In this document: positions 1 through 8,633 of the stretch, piece after piece
Numbering within the stretch: the stretch's first letter is position 1
How the letters are laid out: each line of letters begins with the position of its first letter
Position numbers and translations under genes: made by a program
The notes under the pieces: model-generated
Told to the model about the DNA's origin: nothing
Database searches by the model: none
What the model saw: only the letters and a program-made list of their open reading frames with translations
Assembly: GCA_045586185.1 (NCBI GenBank)
Contig: JAZMZV010000056.1
Coordinates: forward strand, 1-64,000
From: RUG11551 sp045586185
GTDB lineage: Bacteria; Planctomycetota; Planctomycetia; Pirellulales; Thermoguttaceae
Reading direction: 5' to 3'
Length of the DNA: 64,000 nt

Positions 1-91
1 AAAGCGGTAAATATCGATAATATAAAAAGATTTATTGGAGAGATTTTTAAGGAATTCTCCCCGAATTTATCCTAAAACCAGAGCGCCGATT

Positions 92-1258
92 ATGAATTCA
101 TCTCAATATGACGCCATTTTCAAGTACGCCGGGCTGATTGCCCGCCTGGCGCTGTTTGTCTTTCTTGTTTATTTATTTCTCGTTGCAGTTAAGTTGTTTG
201 GCACGGCGGCAACGGTTTACACAAGCTATAATGAAGGCTTTCTGCAAACGCTTGCCACTCAGCTAAAAAATCCGTTTGCGGGATTGTGCCTGGGAATCGT
301 TTTAACGGCGATGATGCAAAGCTCTTCCGCAACGACCAGTTTGGCGGTCGCGATGGTTGCTTCAAGCGTTATCCCGCTTGAGGGGGCGATTTCGATTGTT
401 ATGGGAGCAAACATCGGGTCGACGTTGACGTGTTCACTTGTTTCGATGACGTATATTGGCAACTCGAGGCAAACGTTTACTCGCGCTTTTTCCTCTACGT
501 TGACTGGCGAATTATTCAATATCCTGACGGTTTTGATATGCTTTATTCTGGAATTTTGCTTTGGCTATCTGTCCAAAACCGCAGTTTTTTTAGCGAAGTT
601 GGTTCCACTATCGGCGGCGGGAAGCGGCAATGTCGGATTCAACCCGCTGGCGTACGCAATTGATGCGCCGGCAAAGGGACTTCGAGATTTCTTTCTGCTG
701 GGCTTAAGCCCGATAGTTACAGCGGCTTTGATGGCAGTACTCGGATTGATTATCCTGTTTATTTCGTTGGTGTATATAACCAAAAACATGAAAACGCTCA
801 TGGCAGACCGGATTGAAGACTGGCTCAACCGCGCCCTTTCCAAAAACGGATACATTGGTCTTCTGGTCGGCATTATTGTAACGATGACGATTCAATCGTC
901 CGGAATTACGACGTCGCTGTTAGTTCCCCTCGTAGCTGCTGGAACGCTTTCGATTAGGTCGATTTATCCTATCGTTTTAGGAACGAATATTGGGACGACC
1001 ATAACCGCTATTCTGGCGGCAATGGCGTTTATGGATTCTCCAACCGGTCAATTAGGCTTGGCGCTGGCGTTTGCTCATACGCTGTTTAACGTAACCGGCG
1101 TACTGCTGTTCTACCCGATTCCGCAAATGCGATTGCCCGTTTTTTTAACGCAACGATTGAGCCTGATTTTAACGCGCAGCCGCTGGTACATTGTCGGTTG
1201 GATTGCGATGTTGTACTTTATTTTACCCGGCTTGGGATTCCTGCTTTTTAGAAATTAG
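92..1258 (+). CDS. Na+/phosphate cotransporter family protein
   Basis: Predicted inner-membrane sodium-dependent phosphate transporter of the NptA/PF02690 type. The protein has the two-half architecture of the family: QSSSATTS at about residue 76 and QSSGITTS at about residue 268, each followed by a glycine loop (GANIGST, GTNIGTT). About eight or more hydrophobic segments are visible. An in-frame TTG at 35 would add 19 residues; I prefer the ATG at 92 because the extension is charged and precedes a normal membrane N-terminus, but neither start has a clear ribosome site. An in-frame stop lies at 23-25, so the gene begins inside the window. A PhoU-type gene follows after 26 bp, a common pairing for phosphate uptake and its control. 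Confidence 0.85.
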   Translation: MNSSQYDAIFKYAGLIARLALFVFLVYLFLVAVKLFGTAATVYTSYNEGFLQTLATQLKNPFAGLCLGIVLTAMMQSSSATTSLAVAMVASSVIPLEGAISIVMGANIGSTLTCSLVSMTYIGNSRQTFTRAFSSTLTGELFNILTVLICFILEFCFGYLSKTAVFLAKLVPLSAAGSGNVGFNPLAYAIDAPAKGLRDFFLLGLSPIVTAALMAVLGLIILFISLVYITKNMKTLMADRIEDWLNRALSKNGYIGLLVGIIVTMTIQSSGITTSLLVPLVAAGTLSIRSIYPIVLGTNIGTTITAILAAMAFMDSPTGQLGLALAFAHTLFNVTGVLLFYPIPQMRLPVFLTQRLSLILTRSRWYIVGWIAMLYFILPGLGFLLFRN

Positions 1259-1284
1259 AATATATAAAAATAGAGGTAACGAAA

Positions 1285-2010
1285 ATGTTCAAATGGTTGT
1301 ATTCCGGCTCGGCGTCTGCCTCGTCCATGAACGCTGGTATGAAGAACATTCGCAATCAGTTCTGTCAAATGCTTGACGCTTCCCGCCGCGCGTTCCAGCT
1401 GGCGGCTGACGCCTATTTGCGTTACGCCGACGCTCAAGAAGTTCGTGAGGAACTCTTCGCTCTGGACAAGTCGATTAACAAATCAGAGCGCACGATTCGC
1501 AAAGAGCTGGTAATTCATACGTCTGTACGCGGCACAGCGGATTTCGATCAATGCCTCATTATGATGAGCATCGTCAAAGACGGCGAACGGCTGGGCGACA
1601 TCGCCAAAAACGTTTACGATCTGGCGGTTTCCGCTCCCGACGTTCCGGAAGGGATTACCAAAGGGAAGCTGGAAATGGTAAAGAACGCAATTCTGGCTTT
1701 GATTGACCATTGCCGGCACATTTTCGACTCTCAGGACGAGAAAATGGCGACCGAGCTTATCTGTCAGGCGGCGGCGATTGAAGACACCTGCGACGAACAG
1801 ATTCGCTGGTTCCTGGCGGAAAAAACGGACAACGAACGCATTGACGTCGCCTACGCCCTGGCGTTTCGGTATTTCAAACGGTACGCGTCGCACGTCCGCA
1901 ACATTGCTTCGTCGATTGTTCAGCCGCTTCACAAACTGGATTTTACCAGCAAGATTGTCAAAAACAATCCTTTGAATAACGATTTGCTCAACGAATCCCC
2001 GAAAGAGTAA
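1285..2010 (+). CDS. PhoU-domain protein
   Basis: All-helical protein of 241 residues resembling PhoU/DUF47-type phosphate regulators; the segment around residues 85-115 (MMSIVKDGERLGDIAKNV) matches the conserved E-R-x-G-D helix that binds metal in PhoU. It lies 26 bp after the Na/Pi cotransporter and has a ribosome site (AGAGGTAA) 7 bp before the ATG, so the two probably form an operon. Likely role: modulation of the transporter or of phosphate signalling. There is no signal peptide, so it should be cytoplasmic. It is a single-copy version rather than two tandem PhoU repeats. The exact partner is inference. Confidence 0.8.
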   Translation: MFKWLYSGSASASSMNAGMKNIRNQFCQMLDASRRAFQLAADAYLRYADAQEVREELFALDKSINKSERTIRKELVIHTSVRGTADFDQCLIMMSIVKDGERLGDIAKNVYDLAVSAPDVPEGITKGKLEMVKNAILALIDHCRHIFDSQDEKMATELICQAAAIEDTCDEQIRWFLAEKTDNERIDVAYALAFRYFKRYASHVRNIASSIVQPLHKLDFTSKIVKNNPLNNDLLNESPKE

Positions 2011-2090
2011 AATAGATAAAACAAAAGGATAATAACGTTTAATTCGTTTTTTTGTCCCCACGCCCCCGATTCCATAACCCCTAACAAACC

Positions 2091-3047
2091 ATGTCCCATT
2101 TTTCGCCTCAAAAACCGACTCGCGATACGGGCAGCAGCTCGAATCAGACGCTTGCGTTCTTACTTCGTCGATTTAAGGAAGTCGGGATTTCGCCCGTCCA
2201 TCAGCTTGGGCAGAACTTCCTCATTGACCTCAACATTCAGCGTCTGCTGATTCGTCGGGCGGCGCTGGACGAGAACGACATTGTTCTGGAAGTCGGGACG
2301 GGAACCGGGTCGATGAGCGTTCAGATGGCGCCGCTGTGCCGAAAGCTCATTACGGTCGAGCTGGACGAGAAGCTCTTTGCCCTGTCGCAGGAAGACCTGG
2401 GCGACCTGGAGAACATCGAGCAGTTCAACGTCGATATTCTCAAAAACAAAAACGCGCTCAATCCGGTTGTTTTAGAGGCGATTGACAAGGCGATGGCGGA
2501 CAACCCCGGCTGTCGGCTCAAGCTGGCGGCGAACCTGCCGTACGCTGTCGCCACCCCGATTATTTCCAATCTCATGCGGCCGGGCGCGCTGTCCTGCGGC
2601 GCGCCGTATTCCATGACTGTTACAATTCAAAAGGAGATGGGCGACCGCATTATCGCCGCGCCGGGCAGCAAAGATTTCTGCGCTTTGTCGCTCTGGATGC
2701 AGGCGCAGTGCGACGTCGAAATGACCCGCATTATCCCGCCGTCCGTGTTCTGGCCGCGACCGAAAGTTTATTCCGCTATCGTTCACATGCAGACCAACCC
2801 GGAAAAGCGCAGCGCCATCCCGGATCTCGAGTTTTTCCATCAGTACGCCAAAGCGCTGTTCCTCCATCGCCGCAAGTTCCTGCGAAGCGAACTGATTTCC
2901 GCTTTCAAAGACCGCGTCAGCAAACAGGACGTCGACGCGATTATGGCTCAGCTCGGCTTGGGAGAAACCGCCCGGGCGGAAGCTCTCCCCCTGGAAACCC
3001 ACTTGCAGCTTTGCGAAGCGATGAGGGTGGCAGGGAGTAGGCAGTAG
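2091..3047 (+). CDS. rsmA: 16S rRNA adenine dimethyltransferase
   Basis: KsgA/RsmA, which dimethylates the two adjacent adenines near the 3' end of 16S rRNA using S-adenosylmethionine. Seen in the protein: GQNFLID near residue 40, the SAM-binding motif EVGTGTGSM at 67-75 and the catalytic NLPY motif near residue 145, followed by the usual C-terminal helical domain. The 318-residue length is slightly long because of an N-terminal tail. The stop codon TAG at 3045-3047 and the last residues (GSRQ) are encoded by a seven-base repeat array, so the original C-terminus was probably shorter or different. There is no Shine-Dalgarno site; the leader is A/C-rich (CTAACAAACC). Confidence 0.95.
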   Translation: MSHFSPQKPTRDTGSSSNQTLAFLLRRFKEVGISPVHQLGQNFLIDLNIQRLLIRRAALDENDIVLEVGTGTGSMSVQMAPLCRKLITVELDEKLFALSQEDLGDLENIEQFNVDILKNKNALNPVVLEAIDKAMADNPGCRLKLAANLPYAVATPIISNLMRPGALSCGAPYSMTVTIQKEMGDRIIAAPGSKDFCALSLWMQAQCDVEMTRIIPPSVFWPRPKVYSAIVHMQTNPEKRSAIPDLEFFHQYAKALFLHRRKFLRSELISAFKDRVSKQDVDAIMAQLGLGETARAEALPLETHLQLCEAMRVAGSRQ

Positions 3048-3095
3048 GCAGTAGGCAAGAGGGAGTAGGGAGTAGGGAATAGGGAATAGGGAATA
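3030..3095. repeat. Heptanucleotide array (GGCAGTA/GGGAGTA/GGGAATA)
   Basis: About nine tandem seven-base units that drift from GGGAGTA and GGCAGTA to GGGAATA. The array starts inside the rsmA coding region and supplies its stop codon. A 17-bp hairpin (GGCGGGTAATACCCGCC) follows at 3131-3147, and a second array (3186-3209) precedes the next gene. Confidence 0.9.
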
Positions 3096-3185
3096 CGTCT
3101 CCGGGGCGCGGACATTGGCCTCGATAAAATGGCGGGTAATACCCGCCCCCCGTAAACAACCACCGAGGAGCGCTTTGCGAACTCT

Positions 3186-3209
3186 TCTCGCAACTCGCTA
3201 CTCGCAACT
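3186..3209. repeat. Heptanucleotide array (ACTCGCA type)
   Basis: Three units of the CTCGCAA type, 24 bp before the HAD phosphatase start. With the array at 3030-3095 it frames the spacer between rsmA and the HAD gene. Confidence 0.8.
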
Positions 3210-3233
3210 AAACACATAACAATCGACTACACA

Positions 3234-3926
3234 ATGAAAGTCTTAGCTCTCGATGCTGACGACACACTTTGGGAAAACATCGACTTTTTTCTCAAGGCGC
3301 AATCCGGGCTGTGCGAACTGCTCAAGGACTACGTTTCCGCGTCGGAGGTGGAGTCGAAGCTGTTTGCGAAAGAGTCGCAAAACGTGCCCCTGTACGGGTA
3401 CGGGACGAAGTCGTTTGTCCTGTCGATGGTTGAACTGGCGATAGATTTAACAGACGGGCGCCTGCCGTCGAGCGTTGTGTTAAAGATACACGATTTAGGA
3501 CGCGATATTTTGCGTCATCCGGTTCATCTGCTGCCGGGAGTCGAAAAGACCGTTCCGATTCTGGCGAAGAGCTATCGTCTTATCGTCGCAACCAAGGGGG
3601 AACTGCTGGAACAGGAACAGAAGCTGGAACGGTCAGGGCTAAAGCCGTACGTAGAGTTCATGCACGTCATGTCGAACAAACGCGTTGACGATTATCGACG
3701 TCTGATTGACCTGCTGCGAATCGCCCCGGAGGACTTTATTATGGTCGGCAACTCGCTCAAGTCAGACGTCCTGCCGGTAATCGAGCTGGGCGGAACAGGC
3801 GTCTATATTCCGCACCATTACACGTGGGAACACGAAGCCGTCGACCCGGAAATTTCCGAAAAGTACCATTACATTCAGCTGGAACATTTCGGGCAATTGG
3901 CGGAGCAATTAGCAATTAGCAATTAG
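3234..3926 (+). CDS. HAD-superfamily hydrolase
   Basis: Predicted soluble phosphatase of the haloacid-dehalogenase superfamily. Motif I is LALDADDTLW with Asp7 (nucleophile) and Asp9; motif II is the Thr of VATKGE at about 120; motif III/IV is Lys near 149 and GNSLKSDV with Asp178. A helical cap (about residues 15-95) lies between motifs I and II, as in class C1 members. Substrate unknown. The last residues (QLAISN) and the stop at 3924-3926 come from an AGCAATT repeat array. No ribosome site is visible; the 5' leader is A/C-rich. Confidence 0.85.
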   Translation: MKVLALDADDTLWENIDFFLKAQSGLCELLKDYVSASEVESKLFAKESQNVPLYGYGTKSFVLSMVELAIDLTDGRLPSSVVLKIHDLGRDILRHPVHLLPGVEKTVPILAKSYRLIVATKGELLEQEQKLERSGLKPYVEFMHVMSNKRVDDYRRLIDLLRIAPEDFIMVGNSLKSDVLPVIELGGTGVYIPHHYTWEHEAVDPEISEKYHYIQLEHFGQLAEQLAISN

Positions 3927-4270
3927 CAATTTATCCTCACTGCTTTAGCTGTGAGGATAATAAAACATTTAAAATCGTAGCCCACGCCTTTAGGCGTGGG
4001 ATAACGATATGTCACAATAATTTTTCGCGTAAAATCCACTTCTCCGACCCCGCCCCCGGACGGGGGCGGGGGCGGAGAAGGGGTGGGGGAGGGGTTGGGA
4101 GGTGATTGTTTGTTTTGTCCCCCAGATAAATCTGGGGGCTACGATTTTTGTTTAATTATTTCCCACGTCTAAAGACGTGGGATAGAACCAGATTAAACGA
4201 CTAAAACATTGCCCCTCTGACTCGGTTGGGTCTACGCTTGCGTAATTGCTAATTGACAATTGCTAATTCA
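3906..4270. repeat. Composite spacer element: inverted heptamer arrays around a palindrome cluster
   Basis: An array of AGCAATT units (3906-3931) ends the HAD gene, and its reverse complement AATTGCT array lies at 4243-4270. Between them are four palindromes: 3931-3960 (TTATCCTCAC arm), 3981-4000 (CCCACGCC-TTTA-GGCGTGGG), 4119-4138 (CCCCCAGA arm) and 4162-4181 (CCCACGTC-TAAA-GACGTGGG). The second is preceded by ATCGTAG and the third is followed by CTACGAT, so they also form an inverted pair. A very C/G-rich stretch lies at 4050-4100. No gene is visible here. Confidence 0.85.
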
Positions 4271-4293
4271 TTCAACTCCTAACTAACAAACCA

Positions 4294-4980
4294 ATGATGA
4301 AACCACTACCCACAATCCTCCTGTCGTTACTCCTCTGCTCGTTCGCCTTCGCTCAGGAGCCGGGCTGTGAAAATCTGTTTCCGGACAATGCGGTGATTCT
4401 CTTTCAGGGAGATTCCATTACCGACGGGAACCGGGGACGATCGGCAGACCCGAACCACATTCACGGGCACGGGTACGTGTACCTTATCGCGTCCGATTTA
4501 GGCGCGAACCATCCGGGAAAGAACTGGACGTTTGTCAATCGCGGCGTTTCCGGCGACACGGTGGATCGACTTCAAAAACGCTGGGAAAAAGATACGATCG
4601 CCGTCAAGCCGGACGTTCTGAGCATTATGGTTGGCTGCAACGATTTCTATCACGGCGTATCGGTAGAAGATTATACGCAGCGTTACGACGCGCTTCTCAA
4701 AGAAACGGTTGAAAAGCTGCCCAACGTCAAGCTGATAATCATCGAGCCGTTTTATCGCTCGGACGCAGAAACTCTCAAACGGTACGCGCCGTTCCAGAAA
4801 GCCGCCGCCGACCTGGCGAAGAAATACAACGCTGTTTTCGTACCGACTCAACAGATGTACAACGAGGCGTTCCAGTCCGTTCCGAAGCCTGAATACTGGC
4901 TTTGGGACAGAGTTCATCCCACCACCGCCGGACATTGGCTGCTGTACAAACAGTGGCTCAAATGCGTCAAAGAGAACTGA
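4294..4980 (+). CDS. Secreted SGNH/GDSL-type esterase
   Basis: Predicted exported serine esterase. A signal peptide occupies residues 1-20 with an AFAQ cleavage region. SGNH blocks: block I GDSIT with Ser41, block II Gly at GVSGDT (about 84-89), block III GCND with Asn116, and block V DRVH with Asp205 and His208. Planctomycete relatives of this family usually act as acetyl-xylan or other carbohydrate esterases, which would suit the GH51 and GH16 enzymes in this window; the substrate here is inference. Two ATG codons (4294, 4297) are possible. No ribosome site is seen; the leader CTAACAAACCA resembles that of rsmA. Confidence 0.88.
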   Translation: MMKPLPTILLSLLLCSFAFAQEPGCENLFPDNAVILFQGDSITDGNRGRSADPNHIHGHGYVYLIASDLGANHPGKNWTFVNRGVSGDTVDRLQKRWEKDTIAVKPDVLSIMVGCNDFYHGVSVEDYTQRYDALLKETVEKLPNVKLIIIEPFYRSDAETLKRYAPFQKAAADLAKKYNAVFVPTQQMYNEAFQSVPKPEYWLWDRVHPTTAGHWLLYKQWLKCVKEN

Positions 4981-5076
4981 ATTGTAACAGAGGGAAAGGT
5001 TTTAGCGCTTTGCGGTCAGAAAGCAAAGGGAACGCCGCAAATTGTTCCTGCAATTGCACTCTGTTGAGACCGATTC

Positions 5077-5221
5077 GCGGGCGTATCGCCCGCATCGAAC
5101 CGCGTTAGCGGTTCAATGTTTCTAGCCGTGGGTTTTAACCCACGGACTTAAAAAATAACGAAAAAAGAAATCGACAAATACACTTTTCTTCCTCCTCCGG
5201 CGCATTGACGCCGGGGGAGGT
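5077..5221. repeat. Dispersed double-hairpin repeat, copy A
   Basis: A GCGGGCG-TAT-CGCCCGC hairpin (5077-5093) precedes a unit at 5097-5146 made of two adjacent hairpins (GAACCGC-GCGGTTC and CCGTGGG-CCCACGG). An almost identical unit lies at 8634-8682. Similarity continues for about 75 bp downstream in both places. Confidence 0.85.
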
Positions 5222-5242
5222 AAAAACACGCCCAAACGCTCT

Positions 5243-6418
5243 TTATCGCGATAAATAGCCAATTAGCTCCATATTCTTTTTAGCAAGGAGGGGTGCGCGA
5301 TTTTTAAAAGAACTTTGTTTGCTTTTAAGAAACGAGAGGTACACCGCCTGCTGGGGAGTTGGCAAACTCTTTAGCCATTGATCTAATTCCTGTTTTGCGA
5401 GGTCGGATTTTACACCCGGTTTCGCGCAGTAATATTCCAACTGCAGCCGAACTAAACGAACCTCGTCGCGCATCGTTGAAGGCGTCAAAGACGCTTCCAG
5501 TTTCCGCCAGCCGTTAAGAGTTGTCGGGTTATTGGGATCGCAGGGTTTTCGATTGCCCAGCCGTACAAACAGCCACGGATCGTAACTAAACCAGCCAATC
5601 TTAATTCTGCTTGCCCAGCTTGCCCGCAAGTCCGTTTCATGCGGATCTTTACGATTTCCAACGACTTTAGGAAACGTTTTCTCCGGCGTATTGTTATACC
5701 ATTTATCCAACAGCGCCATTTCTGACGCTGGGCGCGGTTTGACAAGAATCTCGACGTCTGTTATTACAATAATTCCCTCTCCTTTATGCTGTATATAATC
5801 GAATCCTGTTGTAATGCGCAGAGGAATGCGGACTCCTGTTGGTGGAATGCTTTTTTCCAGTTCTTTCCAATACGGTTTTTCTTTATCTTCCAAGGGGGGA
5901 AATTCAATAAAATAACGGTTTTGAAGCCATTTCTCGCCCGGCGCCAAATCTCGATAGAACGTACGAAGCTTTTTACGAGCTGTCGTTTGATATTCCGGCA
6001 GCCAATCGTATGCTTCTATGTTTTCTGGGATAGAAATCAGTTTACAATAATTTATGGCAATGTGATTTCTGCTTTCATCCTGAATTGATTTTAAAGTTTC
6101 GCTGGAAACATTCTCATCTGCTGAAACTACGTATATCGTATCGCCGTAGTAGATTTCTTTTGGATAGATTTCTACGTAATGACGAATCGGATACGGAGCA
6201 TCGCCCGTATTGACAAACGGTTCCAATTCGCGAGTTTCAGGATTTAGAACTTTACATTCTGGATCGACCCCAGCAGTATAGACAAAAGCCGCCGAAGCGC
6301 CGGGCGTTTTGACATACGCAACAGGAGCGCTGGCAGACGATGAGCAACTCTGAATTATAATCAAAGCGATTATAATTACGATTGCAAGAACTGCTATTAC
6401 ACGCAAACATTTTTTCAT
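5243..6418 (-). CDS. Hypothetical membrane-anchored or lipoprotein-like protein
   Basis: Not recognised. The 391-residue protein begins with a short basic stretch and a strongly hydrophobic isoleucine-rich segment (residues 6-23), followed by a Cys at about 25 (IQSC, a poor lipobox) and a Ser/Ala linker. It is therefore probably an envelope protein anchored by this segment. The rest is soluble and rich in Pro, Lys and aromatic residues with no motif I can name. A good ribosome site (AGGGG) precedes the ATG. It lies 38 bp downstream of the GDPD gene's stop side only in map order; both run leftward, so GDPD is upstream and they may be co-transcribed. Confidence 0.7.
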   Translation of the reverse strand: MKKCLRVIAVLAIVIIIALIIIQSCSSSASAPVAYVKTPGASAAFVYTAGVDPECKVLNPETRELEPFVNTGDAPYPIRHYVEIYPKEIYYGDTIYVVSADENVSSETLKSIQDESRNHIAINYCKLISIPENIEAYDWLPEYQTTARKKLRTFYRDLAPGEKWLQNRYFIEFPPLEDKEKPYWKELEKSIPPTGVRIPLRITTGFDYIQHKGEGIIVITDVEILVKPRPASEMALLDKWYNNTPEKTFPKVVGNRKDPHETDLRASWASRIKIGWFSYDPWLFVRLGNRKPCDPNNPTTLNGWRKLEASLTPSTMRDEVRLVRLQLEYYCAKPGVKSDLAKQELDQWLKSLPTPQQAVYLSFLKSKQSSFKNRAPLLAKKNMELIGYLSR

Positions 6419-6456
6419 AATCCACCCCTTTATTACAAGCTTTTTCTTTCTTCGGT

Positions 6457-7245
6457 TTACTTCTCGTTTCTAAACAGTTCCAGCATCATGTCGAGTTTGT
6501 CTGTCAGGGGGAAGTCGACGCCTTCGCTGCGCTGCTTTTTGAACGCTTCCGGCGTGTTGGCGTAGAAGTAGTTGATTTTCACGCCGGCATCGTGCATGGC
6601 TTTGGCGTCCGCGGCGGAGCAGGGGATTGTCAGCTGAATGAACTGGCATTTGTTCTCAATCGTTTCTCGGGCGTATCGGGACACGTCGGGGTATCGGGAC
6701 ATGTTGCAAATCTGAATGCCTGGGACGGCTTCTCGCGCCTGCAGACCCGCCTTGAGCGACGTCGCCAGAAACGCCTGATGCAGTCTGCCTTTTTCCGCTA
6801 TGAGTTTGGCGGCGGGCATGGCGGCGTTCGAGGCGGCGCAGTGAACGTTAATCCAGATGTTGTTAGGAATGCAGTCCAGCGCTTCTTCCAGCGTCGGGAC
6901 TTTCGTTCCGGCGAATTTCGGGTCGAATTTAACGCCGGCGTCCAGACTCCGAATTTCGTCAAACGTCAAGTCAGCGACCGCCCCGGTTCCGTTTGTCGTC
7001 CGGTTAACGGTTGGATCGTGCATGATAACCATTTTACCGTCTTTAGTCAGCTTGACGTCCAGTTCAATCATCTGCGCGCCTTTTCGGACGGCGGATTCGA
7101 ATGCTGGTATTGTGTTTTCCGGATAATACTGTTTGTCGCCGCGATGGGCGCAAACGCCGCATTTCGGCATGACGACAGCGTCGTCTGCCAGAACCAGAGA
7201 AAAGCTCAGGAGGGTGAGCGCGATAAGGGGGATTGTTTTCTTCAT
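6457..7245 (-). CDS. Secreted glycerophosphodiester phosphodiesterase family protein
   Basis: Hydrolyses glycerophosphodiesters to glycerol-3-phosphate and an alcohol (family knowledge). A signal peptide covers residues 1-20. GDPD hallmarks: HRG at 34-36, PENT at 42-45, the metal ligands ELD (Glu61, Asp63) and the catalytic HDPTVNRTT starting at His76. Length (262) is normal for a single TIM-barrel GDPD. The leader before the ATG is C-rich without a ribosome site. A heptamer array starts only about 10 bp upstream of the start codon. Confidence 0.9.
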   Translation of the reverse strand: MKKTIPLIALTLLSFSLVLADDAVVMPKCGVCAHRGDKQYYPENTIPAFESAVRKGAQMIELDVKLTKDGKMVIMHDPTVNRTTNGTGAVADLTFDEIRSLDAGVKFDPKFAGTKVPTLEEALDCIPNNIWINVHCAASNAAMPAAKLIAEKGRLHQAFLATSLKAGLQAREAVPGIQICNMSRYPDVSRYARETIENKCQFIQLTIPCSAADAKAMHDAGVKINYFYANTPEAFKKQRSEGVDFPLTDKLDMMLELFRNEK

Positions 7246-7255
7246 GGCGGGGTGT

Positions 7256-7361
7256 GGGTTAGGGAATAGGGAATAGGGAATGGGGAATAGGGAATAGGGA
7301 ATAGGGGTTTAATTCGCCGTAGGCGAAGTTCTATTCCCTACTCCCTACTCCCTACTCCCTC
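7256..7361. repeat. Heptamer composite element with central hairpin
   Basis: Left array of GGGAATA/GGGAATG units (7256-7309), central hairpin TTCGCC-GTA-GGCGAA (7313-7327), then a right array of CTATTCC/CTACTCC units (7331-7361) that is the reverse complement of the left type. The right array touches the stop codon of the OppC-type permease gene. This is the clearest example of the element's structure. Confidence 0.92.
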
Positions 7362-8418
7362 AATTATTCTTCAGCTTCGGGTCGAAGGCGTCGCGGAGTC
7401 CGTCGCCGAGGAAGTTGAGCGCGAAAAGGGTCAAGCCGAGAGCCATCGACGGGTAAACGACCAGCCACCAGTATATTTTCACGGAGTTGACAGCGTTGAC
7501 GCCGTCGCGCGCCAGCAGTCCCCAGGAGACGTCCGGCTGTTCGACGCCAAGTCCGAGAAACGACAGGAACGCTTCAAACAAAATAACGCGGGGAATGGTC
7601 AGCGTCAAATAAACGATAATGACGCTTGTCAGGTTGGGAATGAGGTGAACGGTGAGAATTCGCCACGTGCCGGCGCCCAGACTTCGCGCCGCTTCGACAA
7701 ACGGCTCGTTTTTCAGCGACAGGGTTTGACCGCGCACGACTCGCGCCATGGTCAGCCAGTAAATCGCCCCGGTTACGAGATAAAAAATCGTGATTCGGTT
7801 GATTCCATGCGATTCCAGCCAGTCCCGGTTCTGTTCAGCGCCGAGAATTGTAACAATAAAAATCACGATGAAAATAAACGGTATGGAGTACAGAACGTCA
7901 ACGAATCTCATCATGAGGTTGTCGACCTGCCCGCCGACGTAGCCGGAAAACGTGCCGTAGGAAACGCCGATAATCAACGAGACTGCCGTCGCAACCAGCG
8001 CGACAATGAGCGACACGCGCGCGCCCCAGAAAATTCGGCTCAACAGATCCCGCCCAAGGGCGTCTGTGCCGCAAATGCTGTTAATCGACCATCTGCCGAA
8101 GACCGCGACGCGGAAATCCAGCATCGCTCTGGAAACCGCGCCCAGCTTGCCGAACCCCACTTCAAGCGGGTCGGAGTTCGGATCGACTCCTTCGTCGCCG
8201 GGCAGTTTAATCGTCTCGACAAACAGCGGATAGAATTTCGGTCCCTGAAACTGGTTTTCCGTTTGAATCATCCGCGGGGCCTGCAGCGGCAGAGCCGGCG
8301 TGATAAACGCCAAAACGCAGATGGCGATTATCGTATACAAAGACCCCATTGCAACCCGATTTCGACGAAATCGCTGCCACGGCGTCGGATCCGACAGTAA
8401 AGGCGAGTTCTCTTCCAT
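7360..8418 (-). CDS. ABC transporter permease, OppC/DppC type
   Basis: Inner-membrane permease of a peptide/nickel-type ABC importer. The N-terminal OppC_N hydrophobic segment (about residues 25-45) is followed by a periplasmic region, then the permease domain with a conserved EAA loop (EAARSLGAGTWRI) that docks the ATPase, and FLSFLGLG near the end. Length 352 is slightly long. No OppB, ATPase or solute-binding gene is adjacent, so it is an orphan in this window. The putative -10 box ends 7 bases before the ATG, so the mRNA may be leaderless. The stop codon touches a heptamer array. Confidence 0.9.
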   Translation of the reverse strand: MEENSPLLSDPTPWQRFRRNRVAMGSLYTIIAICVLAFITPALPLQAPRMIQTENQFQGPKFYPLFVETIKLPGDEGVDPNSDPLEVGFGKLGAVSRAMLDFRVAVFGRWSINSICGTDALGRDLLSRIFWGARVSLIVALVATAVSLIIGVSYGTFSGYVGGQVDNLMMRFVDVLYSIPFIFIVIFIVTILGAEQNRDWLESHGINRITIFYLVTGAIYWLTMARVVRGQTLSLKNEPFVEAARSLGAGTWRILTVHLIPNLTSVIIVYLTLTIPRVILFEAFLSFLGLGVEQPDVSWGLLARDGVNAVNSVKIYWWLVVYPSMALGLTLFALNFLGDGLRDAFDPKLKNN

Positions 8419-8425
8419 GAACGCT

Positions 8426-8453
8426 ATTATACCGTTTTAATCAGAGGTTGCAA
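8426..8453 (-). promoter_or_regulatory. Promoter candidate of the OppC-type gene (leaderless)
   Basis: On the minus strand: TTGCAA (8453-8448), 16 bp, TATAAT (8431-8426). The ATG begins 7 bases after the -10 box, so transcription should start at or next to the start codon. Confidence 0.65.
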
Positions 8454-8466
8454 GGGGACGGAGATA

Positions 8467-8498
8467 GTTAGGAATTAGGAGTGAGGAGTGAGGAGTTG
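8467..8498. repeat. Heptamer array (TAGGAAT/GAGGAGT)
   Basis: Four to five seven-base units (TAGGAAT, TAGGAGT, GAGGAGT) followed by a short GACGCTTCGCGCT core; same family as the array at 11104-11134. Confidence 0.8.
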
Positions 8499-8582
8499 AC
8501 GCTTCGCGCTCATCTATGGTTGTGTGCGGGTCAGTCCGTTCACGGATTTGACGGATTAAACGGATATGCACGGATTGATTAA

Positions 8583-8627
8583 TGAAAGGCGGTAACGGAG
8601 CGAGTGTTAGCGAGCGTAGTTACGCTT
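8583..8627. repeat. GGTAACGG-GTTACGC imperfect palindrome, copy 1
   Basis: Begins TGAAAGGCGGTAACGGAG and ends CGTAGTTACGCTT after a short variable middle. Other copies lie at 16477-16521 and 17425-17468. Confidence 0.85.
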
Positions 8628-8633
8628 CAATTA

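Noticed and set aside
2948..3217. Two minus-strand open frames over the rsmA-HAD spacer
   Set aside because: Translations are the heptamer array read backwards (SLLPTAYSLLPT-type strings).
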